Both the position numbers and the translations under genes were made by a program. This document shows, in pieces, positions 39,026 to 47,605 of a stretch of DNA of 64,000 nt. Numbering within the stretch: position 1 is the first letter of the stretch; each line of letters starts with the position of its first letter. The notes below the pieces were generated by a model. The model made no database searches. It saw only the letters and a list, made by a program, of their open reading frames with translations, and was not told where the DNA came from. This stretch comes from CAVVTR01 sp963751245 (GTDB taxonomy: Bacteria; Acidobacteriota; Thermoanaerobaculia; Thermoanaerobaculales; Thermoanaerobaculaceae): positions 1-64,000 of the forward strand of contig CAVVTR010000002.1 in the NCBI GenBank assembly GCA_963751245.1, written 5' to 3'.

Positions 39026-40609
39026 TCAGGGTGTGGCGGGCTCCACGGTGAAGGCGCAGAAGTGCGGGCCGCAGCGCCGGCCGGCGAGGCGGACGCCCTT
39101 CATCGCGCCGATCCGCTCGGCGGCGTCCGCCGTTCCTGGCACGTTGAGGATCAGCACCTCGTCGTCGGCGGTGAGCGGGCGGCCAGGGCTGGCCACCACC
39201 ACCGGCCGGTCCGTGTAGTACTCGAAGAGCGGCCCCTGGAACCAGTCGTTGAAAGGGGTGTCCGTGACCGGGATGAAGACCAGGTGGCCGAACCGCCTGT
39301 CGCGCAGGGAGCTCAGCAGCCCGATGTCGCCCGGTGCGCCGAGACGTCCCTCCAGGACGCCGGCCGTGGTGCGGGCCGTGGCGACCTGGAGGAAGACGAC
39401 GAGCGCCACGGTGGCGAGGCCCGCCAGGCCGGCGACGTTGCCTCTGCCGCGGGGGCGGGCCACCGCGGCGGCCACCAGGGCGGCGGCCGGCAGGGTGAAC
39501 CAGTACTGCCAGTAGACGTGCACCCAGCTGCCCTGGCGGAAGGCGACGAGCCAGACGGACGCCACCGCCGCTGTGAGGACGACGAACCCGCCGAGGAGGG
39601 GGCCGGGAGCACCGCCGCGGTCTCCGCCGGCCCGGCGCAGGCGGTCCGCGAGGAACAGCACGGCCAGGATCAGGACCAGGACGAGGAATGGCAGCGTGAA
39701 GTTGACCCTGGCGTAGAGAGCCTCGCGGGCGAGCCACTCGCCGAGGGGGATGGGCGCGGCGCGGCGGGCCACCGAGGTGGCCAGCGCGGTCCAGGCGCCG
39801 GAGACGCCGTGCTGGAGGAAGACCATGAGCCCCAGCGTCGCGGCCAGCCCGGTGGCGCCGCCGCCGGCGGTGGCCAGGAAGGCGGCACGGACCTCCTGAC
39901 GGTGGTGCCTCGACGCCTCCCACAGCAGCGCTCCGGTAACGAGCCCCACCGAGAGCCCGGCGGTCCAGTGCGCCAGGAAGGCGAGGGCCGAGAGGACCGC
40001 GAGCAGCGCCAGGGAGCGCCTGGACGGGCGGCGCAGCGCGGCGGCCAGGGCGGCGAACTGCCACACGCCGAGGAGCATGCCGTCGGTCTCGAACTTGACG
40101 CAGGTCTGAAAGGTGCCGAACAGGGGAATGCTGACCAGCGTGAGCGCACCGGCGAGAGCCGCCGCGAGGCTCCCGGTGGTCTCGAGAACGATGGTGAAGA
40201 GCCCCGCGGCGATGCCGAAGGAGACCATCACGTAGAAGACGCGGGAGGCCGCCTCGCCGGTGCCGGCCAGGCGGGTGAACTGTTGAAAGGCCGCCTTCAC
40301 CAGGAACGGGTGGTCGGTGTAGTACGAAGAGGGTGCGGCGAGCTCCCCCCAGCGGTCGTAGGTCCCGCGGGTGACGCCGAACTGCGAGCGCAGCGTCCCG
40401 ACGCGGTTGCCGGTGCGCGCGTTGAAGCTGAAGTCGGCGTTGTCGTAGTCATAGTGCGTCCGGGAGTCCAGGAAGGGACCGCCGATGCGGCCCCAGGTCA
40501 TGAAGAGCTGGAGCGCTGCGATGCAGGCCAGCGCCAGCAGGACCGCCGCTCGCCGGCGCGCCGCCGACCGGTCCCGGCGTGCCCGCGCACGGCGGCGCCC
40601 GGTGCTCAC
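39026..40609 (-). CDS. GT-C-type polytopic membrane protein (mannosyl/arabinosyltransferase-like)
   Basis: 527 residues from GTG 40609. An N-terminal Arg cluster and TM helix are followed by a loop carrying TRGTYDRWGELAAPSSYYTDHP, with acidic and His residues in the first large loop as in ArnT/PMT-fold GT-C enzymes. About ten more helices follow and a soluble C-terminal part (about 140 residues) with DEVLILNVPGTAD. I do not know its acceptor. Relatives transfer sugars from polyprenyl phosphate donors to lipids or proteins on the outer membrane-facing side. The ORF extends to 40666 but no start there has a ribosome site. Confidence 0.65.
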   Translation of the reverse strand: MSTGRRRARARRDRSAARRRAAVLLALACIAALQLFMTWGRIGGPFLDSRTHYDYDNADFSFNARTGNRVGTLRSQFGVTRGTYDRWGELAAPSSYYTDHPFLVKAAFQQFTRLAGTGEAASRVFYVMVSFGIAAGLFTIVLETTGSLAAALAGALTLVSIPLFGTFQTCVKFETDGMLLGVWQFAALAAALRRPSRRSLALLAVLSALAFLAHWTAGLSVGLVTGALLWEASRHHRQEVRAAFLATAGGGATGLAATLGLMVFLQHGVSGAWTALATSVARRAAPIPLGEWLAREALYARVNFTLPFLVLVLILAVLFLADRLRRAGGDRGGAPGPLLGGFVVLTAAVASVWLVAFRQGSWVHVYWQYWFTLPAAALVAAAVARPRGRGNVAGLAGLATVALVVFLQVATARTTAGVLEGRLGAPGDIGLLSSLRDRRFGHLVFIPVTDTPFNDWFQGPLFEYYTDRPVVVASPGRPLTADDEVLILNVPGTADAAERIGAMKGVRLAGRRCGPHFCAFTVEPATP

Positions 40610-40693
40610 CGGGGGTCCCCTTCCGGAGCCTGAGTCGCGGCGGGCGTCACGCCGGCGATGATACACAGCCTCCGGCGCGCGGCGGTCGGGGCG

Positions 40694-41788
40694 CTACCCG
40701 GGCTGGAGGACGTGGCACATGTAGCCGCCGGGGTGCTTGATCAGGTAGTCCTGGTGGTACTCCTCGGCCTTCCAGAACGTCGAAGCGGGCACGATCTCGG
40801 TGACCACGGGGCGGGACCACTTCCCCGAGCGGTCGACCTCCTCCTTCACCTTCTCGGCGATGCGCCGCTGCTCCTCGGAGTGGTAGAAGATGGCCGAACG
40901 GTACTGGCTGCCCACGTCGTTGTGCTGGCGGTTGACCGTGGTCGGGTCGTGGAGCCGGAAGAAGTACCGCAGAACCTCCTCGTAGCTCACCCTCGCCGGG
41001 TCGAAGGTGACCTGGACCGTCTCCGCGTGGCCGGTGTCGCCGCGGCACACCTGCTCGTAGGTGGGGTTCGCCGTGGTGCCGCCGGTGTAGCCGACCTCGG
41101 TGGACACGACGCCGGGGAGCTCGCGCATGAGCTGTTGCACTCCCCAGAAGCACCCGGCAGCCAGGGTCGCCACCTCCGTGTGGTGCTCCACCGCGGGCGC
41201 CGCGGGGCCTGCGGAGGGCGCGAGGCCGGCGGCGATGAAGGGGCCGAGGTAGCCGCCGTAGCCCTCGGCCTCCATCCGGTCCACCGGCACGAAGCGCAGC
41301 GCCGCCGAGTTCAGGCAGTAGCGCAGGCGGGTCGGCTCCGGACCGTCGGGGAAGACGTGGCCCAGGTGAGAGCCCGCGGGCCGGGAGCGCACCTCGGTGC
41401 GCCGCATCCACAACGTCCTGTCGACGTGCTCCTCGATGTTGGCGGGCACCAGGGGGCGGGTGAAGCTGGGCCATCCCGTGCCGGAGTCGTACTTGTCCAT
41501 GGAGCTGAACAGCGGCTCGCCCGAGACCACGTCCACGTAGATCCCGGGTGCGTGGTTGTTCCAGTACTCGTTGTGGAACGCGGGCTCGGTGCCCTCCTCC
41601 TGGGTGACCTTGAACTGCAGCGGAGTGAGCCGCTCCCGCAGCTCCTCCGGCGAGGGCTTCTCGTAGTCTTTCATGGCTCGCGCCTCCCATCGGTACGCCT
41701 TCGTCCCGGTGCTTCCCGGGCCCGCTCCGGGCGCGGCGGAGGCCAGCATCAGCGCCGCCAGGGAAATCGCCACGGTGGTGGATCTCAT
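40694..41788 (-). CDS. msrAB: Secreted bifunctional methionine sulfoxide reductase MsrB-MsrA
   Basis: 364 residues, signal peptide MRSTTVAISLAALMLASAAP. The order is MsrB first: SGTGWPSFTRPL near 105, GHVFPDGP near 145, and the catalytic Cys in RYCLNSAALRFVP near 158. MsrA second: GCFWGVQQLMRELPGV (catalytic Cys near 213), GYTGGTTANPTYEQVCRGDTGHAE, and HQDYLIKHPGGYMCHV at the end. The zinc-binding CxxC pairs of many MsrB proteins are absent, as in other no-metal forms. It repairs both stereoisomers of oxidised methionine in exported proteins. A thioredoxin-like reductant is needed; none is in the window. Divergent from ettA. Confidence 0.94.
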   Translation of the reverse strand: MRSTTVAISLAALMLASAAPGAGPGSTGTKAYRWEARAMKDYEKPSPEELRERLTPLQFKVTQEEGTEPAFHNEYWNNHAPGIYVDVVSGEPLFSSMDKYDSGTGWPSFTRPLVPANIEEHVDRTLWMRRTEVRSRPAGSHLGHVFPDGPEPTRLRYCLNSAALRFVPVDRMEAEGYGGYLGPFIAAGLAPSAGPAAPAVEHHTEVATLAAGCFWGVQQLMRELPGVVSTEVGYTGGTTANPTYEQVCRGDTGHAETVQVTFDPARVSYEEVLRYFFRLHDPTTVNRQHNDVGSQYRSAIFYHSEEQRRIAEKVKEEVDRSGKWSRPVVTEIVPASTFWKAEEYHQDYLIKHPGGYMCHVLQPG

Positions 41789-41979
41789 GTTTCCCTCCCA
41801 CCTCCATCTATCCCGGTCGCGGCCGATTCGTTACGGCTCGGGGCGGCGGGGCCCCCGGCACACCCAAACCGGCGCCGGCGCAGGCGCGATTCCCCTTCGC
41901 CGGGAGGCCACCGGACCGCGGTGCCCCGCTCTCTCCGTCCGGGCTGGACACGTGCGCCGCTTCGGGGCAGACTTCGCCA

Positions 41980-43665
<1,686 letters not shown>

Positions 43666-43720
43666 CCGGCGCTGCCGCCGGCGGCCGCCGTGTCACCCTT
43701 GCACCCTCGACGGGGAGGTG

Positions 43721-43726
43721 TATCCT
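43721..43726 (+). promoter_or_regulatory. -10 element for the collagen-like gene
   Basis: TATCCT after GGTG; start codon at 43788. No clear -35. Confidence 0.35.
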
Positions 43727-43787
43727 CCGCGTGACGTTTTCGCGACGATCCAGACATGTGAAGCGGTGTGGAAAGGTGGGACGACCG

Positions 43788-46265
43788 ATGAGCCCCTCGA
43801 AGCGCACCCCCGTACGGACGGCACTCCTCCTCCTCGCCGCCCTCTCCCTCCTGCCGTCCGGCCCGGCCCTCGCGTCCTTCGCCGGAACCGACCTCTTCGT
43901 GCCCTCGGTGGGGAACGGCCCGGGGTTCTCGGGCTCCCACTGGTACACGCGCCTGTGGGTCGGGAACCCGGGCGCCGAGCCCGCCGACGTGGTCCTCTCG
44001 CTTCTCGTGCGAGGTCAGGCCAACACCTCTCCGGCCACCTACACGTTCACCGTCGCGCCGGGCGAGACGCGCCGCTTCGACCGGGCCGTCGAGACCCTCT
44101 TCGGAGCGACCGGCGTCTTCGGCGCCCTCCGCACGGTTTCTTCGCAGCGGGTGACCGTCACGGCCAGGGTCTACGCGGAGCCCGCGGACGGCACCATGGC
44201 CGACACCGTGGGGCAGCTGTGCGCCGCGATTCCCGCCTCCTTCGCGATCGGCGCCGGGCAGAGCACCGAGCTGCTGGGAGTCTCGCAGGCGGCTTCGCTG
44301 GGCACCTCGGAGCTGCGCTACAACTTCGGCTTCGTGGAGACGGCGGGGGGTGACGCCGCGGTGCGGGTCACGGCGGTGGACGGGACCGGGGCCGCCTTCG
44401 GCACGCCGCGGGTCTATGCTCTCAGCCCCTTCGAGCCCCAGCAGCACAACCTCGCCGACCTCCTGCCGGGGCTCGGCGGGGACAACCTGCGCCTGAAGCT
44501 CGAGGTCCTGTCCGGCAGTGGGCGGGTCGTGGCGTTCGGCTCGGGTATCGCCAACCGCTCCAACGACCCTTCCACCTTCGAGATGGCCTTCGCCGACGAT
44601 CTCCTCGCCGCCAACGTTCCCGCGGTCCCGGGTCCCACCGGTCCGGCCGGTCCCACCGGCGCCACCGGGCCCGCGGGGCCGCAGGGTGCGGCGGGCGTGG
44701 CCGGCGCGACGGGAGCGCGGGGCCTCACCGGTCCGATGGGGCCGGCGGGCCCGTCCGGCGCCGAGGGCGTGGCAGGTCCGACGGGCCCCGCGGGGCTCAT
44801 CTGGCGCGGCGCCTGGGACGGAGGCTCGAGCTACGCCGTGGGTGACGCCGTCGCCGACGCGGGCTCGAGCTGGATCTGCGTTGCCTCGGGGTGCTCCGGG
44901 CAGCCGGGGGCGTCGAACACGGCCTGGGAGCTCCTCGCCCAGGAGGGCGGCGTGGGCCCGGTGGGCGCCAGCGGGCCCCAGGGCCTCACGGGCGACACCG
45001 GTCCGGTGGGCCCGGTCGGGACGACGGGCGCGGCGGGTCCGGCGGGACCGGCGGGCGTGACGGGAGCACCGGGCCCGGCGGGCGAGGCGGGACCGGTCGG
45101 GCCTGCAGGTCCGGTGGGCGCCAGCGGGCCCCAGGGCCTCACGGGCGACACCGGTCCGGTGGGCCCGGCGGGAGCGACGGGCGCGGCGGGTCCGGCGGGA
45201 CCGGTGGGCGTGACGGGAGCACCGGGTCCGGCGGGCGAGGCGGGACCGGTCGGGCCTGCAGGCCCGATGGGCGCCAGCGGTCCCCAGGGCCTCACGGGCG
45301 ACACCGGTCCGGTGGGCCCGGCGGGAGTGACGGGCGCGGCGGGTCCGGCGGGGCCCGTGGGCACGACCGGGGCGCAGGGCCCCGCGGGGCCGCAGGGGGA
45401 CGCCGGCCCGGCTGGTCCGCAGGGCGCGGTGGGCCCGGCAGGGCCACAGGGCGCCGTGGGCCCGGCGGGTCCATCCGGGCCCTCGGGTCCCACGGGCCCC
45501 AGCGGCGCCACCGGCCCGGGAGGCGGCTCGGTCCTGCAGTCGACGTTCCTCAACGTCGCCGAGGGAGACTGGAAGCAGGTCACCGGCACCACCGTCGCCG
45601 CGGCCTACGGCCGGGAGTCGGGGTTCGACATCGGCGGGACCACCTACTACGTGGTCGGGTTCCCTCCGGGACACCTCTTCGACGCCACGACGGCGAAGGC
45701 GACGGACGAGTACGCCCCGGACTACAACTACGCGTACAACGGCGTGGACCCGGCCGTACGCCTGACCGCCAGCTGGGGCACGAACACGGCGACCGCGAAC
45801 GTCAAGTTCAACTGGGACCTCGGCGCCGCGCGGGTGGTCCGGGGGCTCGTCCTCTACAACTACACGGCGAAGGTCGGGATCAAGCACTTCGAGGTGTACG
45901 GGACCAGCTCGGCAACCGCTTTCTCCAACGTCACCTACTCGGACACCACCGACCTGACCCTCCTGGGCACGTACGACGCGGCCGAGGCCACGAACGCGGA
46001 CGACCCGCCCCAGTACTTCACGTTCTCCAACTCGACGGCGTACCGCTACATCGTGTTGCGGATCGCGACATGCCAAGACGCCACCGGCAACTACCTGGGG
46101 TTCTACCACGTCCAGGCGCTGTCGACGACGCAGTACTCGGGCTACGAGATCCTCACGCCAGGAGTGGACTACGTGGTGCAGCGCCAGACCGCGACGGGAT
46201 CCCAGACGCTGTACCTCCGGAAGCTGAAGGCCGGCACGCACGACATCGTGATCGACTCCTTCTGA
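43788..46265 (+). CDS. Secreted collagen-like protein with C-terminal sugar-binding-like domain
   Basis: 825 residues. Signal peptide (TALLLLAALSLLPSGPALA). Residues about 30-280 form a beta domain (LFVPSVGNGPGFSGSHWYTRLWVGN) common in Acidobacteria-like secreted proteins. Gly-X-Y collagen triplets run from about 282-337 and 387-582, with GPT, GPA and GAT frequent. Between them lies a segment of about 50 residues (IWRGAWDGGSSYAVGDAV ... NTAWELLAQEGG) like a chitin-binding type 5/12 (CBM5/12) module. After the collagen part comes a discoidin-like beta-sandwich (GLVLYNYTAKVGIKHFEVYG) to the end. The collagen coding DNA has 153-nt repeats. Probably a trimeric stalk displaying a sugar-binding head. 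Confidence 0.87.
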   Translation: MSPSKRTPVRTALLLLAALSLLPSGPALASFAGTDLFVPSVGNGPGFSGSHWYTRLWVGNPGAEPADVVLSLLVRGQANTSPATYTFTVAPGETRRFDRAVETLFGATGVFGALRTVSSQRVTVTARVYAEPADGTMADTVGQLCAAIPASFAIGAGQSTELLGVSQAASLGTSELRYNFGFVETAGGDAAVRVTAVDGTGAAFGTPRVYALSPFEPQQHNLADLLPGLGGDNLRLKLEVLSGSGRVVAFGSGIANRSNDPSTFEMAFADDLLAANVPAVPGPTGPAGPTGATGPAGPQGAAGVAGATGARGLTGPMGPAGPSGAEGVAGPTGPAGLIWRGAWDGGSSYAVGDAVADAGSSWICVASGCSGQPGASNTAWELLAQEGGVGPVGASGPQGLTGDTGPVGPVGTTGAAGPAGPAGVTGAPGPAGEAGPVGPAGPVGASGPQGLTGDTGPVGPAGATGAAGPAGPVGVTGAPGPAGEAGPVGPAGPMGASGPQGLTGDTGPVGPAGVTGAAGPAGPVGTTGAQGPAGPQGDAGPAGPQGAVGPAGPQGAVGPAGPSGPSGPTGPSGATGPGGGSVLQSTFLNVAEGDWKQVTGTTVAAAYGRESGFDIGGTTYYVVGFPPGHLFDATTAKATDEYAPDYNYAYNGVDPAVRLTASWGTNTATANVKFNWDLGAARVVRGLVLYNYTAKVGIKHFEVYGTSSATAFSNVTYSDTTDLTLLGTYDAAEATNADDPPQYFTFSNSTAYRYIVLRIATCQDATGNYLGFYHVQALSTTQYSGYEILTPGVDYVVQRQTATGSQTLYLRKLKAGTHDIVIDSF
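44961..45420 (+). repeat. 153-nt tandem repeat inside the collagen-like gene
   Basis: Three near-identical units begin at 44961, 45114 and 45267 (period 153 nt, 51 codons, 17 Gly-X-Y triplets), each opening with GTGGGCGCCAGCGGGCCCCA or close to it. The units keep frame, so recombination would change stalk length by whole triplets. Confidence 0.85.
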
Positions 46266-46483
46266 GCCGTGGTGCTCCGGACCCCCGACCCGGGCCCGGG
46301 GCACCGGCCCGGGAGACGAAGCCGGGCCGGGCCGTCCGGCGCCTTCCTGCGGGCGGGGGAACCGGCGGCCATGCGGTCCCGGCCGCCGCGGCCGGCGGGC
46401 GCCTCGTCCTGCCGTGCCGGCGCGGCGCGGCGCAGCGGGCTCCCCGCCGGGCCGGGGCTCGCGGGGCGGAACCGGCGGCGGAG

Positions 46484-46513
46484 TTGACAGTCGTTGCGCG
46501 GTTCCTCTAGATT
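46484..46513 (+). promoter_or_regulatory. Sigma-70-type promoter
   Basis: TTGACA (46484-46489), 18 nt, TAGATT (46508-46513). One of the few full -35/-10 pairs in this GC-rich window. It precedes the substrate-binding protein gene. Confidence 0.65.
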
Positions 46514-46605
46514 CTCGAACAATAGCTCACCGGAAACGGGGCGGGAGTGGCGTGGGAACGATCAGTTCTGGCATAGCTGCAGGGCCGAACGGACGCTCAT
46601 CGACC

Positions 46606-47517
46606 GTGAGGGAGGAACCGCTGCCACCGGTTCCGCGGGTCCGTGCCGCGCGCCCGCGGCGCCGGTTCCGGTGGCCGGTTCCGCTGGCCCTGGCGGCCCT
46701 GCTCGTCGCCCCGGCGTGCGGCCACCGGGACCGCAGCCTCGCCAGGGTCTTTCGGACGGGCGTGCTGCGGGCGGGCTACGCTCCCGAGCGTCCCTACGCC
46801 TTCCGCGACGGCGCGGGGCGTGTCGTCGGGCACGATCCGGAGCTGCTGGAGTCCGTCGCCCGTGCCATGGGGATCGGGCGGGTCGAGTGGGTGCAGGCGG
46901 AGTTCGGCTCGCTCCTCGACGAGCTCGCGACAGGCCGCTACGACGTGGTGGGCATGTCGCTCGCGGTGACGCCGGCGCGCGCCGCACACGCGGCGTTCTC
47001 GTCTCCCACCGCCGTCGCCACCAACGCCCTGCTGGTCAGAGCCGGGAACCCGCTGCGAATCTCCGGCTACGGCGACGTGGCGCGCTTGCCGGAGGCGCGG
47101 ATCGTGGTCATCGCCGGGGCCATCGAGGAGGGGTTCGCGGAGCACGCCGGCGTGCCCCGGCCGCGGATCGTGGAGGTCCCCGACGCCAGCACCGGGGCAG
47201 CCGCGGTCCGGACCGGCTTCGCCGCCGCGTTCGGGCTCACGGCTCCGACGTTGCGATCCCTCGCCGGAGCGGAGGGGGAGCGCGAGCTGCAGGTCGTGGT
47301 GCCGGTGAGCGACCCGGTGGGCGGCGGCGTGCCACAGAGGACGGCCGGCGCCTTCGTGTTCCGTCCCGAGGACCGGGCGCTCCGGACGGCGTTCAACGAG
47401 GTCCTGGAGGTCCGGCTCCGTGAGCCGGAGTATCGCTCCATGGCGCGTCGCTACGGCTTCTGCGTGGACCCGCCGATGACGCCGGCGGGAACGGCTGCCG
47501 CCGGCCGAGGCCGGTGA
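46606..47517 (+). CDS. Periplasmic substrate-binding protein, family 3 (SBP_bac_3)
   Basis: About 303 residues from GTG 46606. A GTG at 46552 would add 18 residues and follows the promoter more closely. Hydrophobic leader PVPLALAALLVAPACG, cleaved near ACG or a weak lipobox. The fold is amino acid-type binding: GVLRAGYAPERPYAFRD, DPELLESVARAMGIG (near residue 80), SLLDELATGRYDVVGMSLAVTPARA, and RTAFNEVLEVRLREPEYRSMARRYGF at the end. No transporter permease follows. Instead a sensor kinase begins 88 nt later, so this is probably the sensing arm of a BvgS-like or two-protein receptor. Confidence 0.82.
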   Translation: MREEPLPPVPRVRAARPRRRFRWPVPLALAALLVAPACGHRDRSLARVFRTGVLRAGYAPERPYAFRDGAGRVVGHDPELLESVARAMGIGRVEWVQAEFGSLLDELATGRYDVVGMSLAVTPARAAHAAFSSPTAVATNALLVRAGNPLRISGYGDVARLPEARIVVIAGAIEEGFAEHAGVPRPRIVEVPDASTGAAAVRTGFAAAFGLTAPTLRSLAGAEGERELQVVVPVSDPVGGGVPQRTAGAFVFRPEDRALRTAFNEVLEVRLREPEYRSMARRYGFCVDPPMTPAGTAAAGRGR

Positions 47518-47605
47518 GCCGGCGGATCGGGAGGGTTCCTGGTGGATCCACATCGCACGCGCTGGCGCCTTCCGGGAGCTCGACCGGGCCGCCAGCCTCG
47601 TCCTC

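Noticed and set aside
44600..45540. Recently acquired foreign or eukaryotic collagen gene
   Set aside because: Bacterial collagen-like proteins with such Gly-X-Y tracts are common; base composition matches the neighbours.
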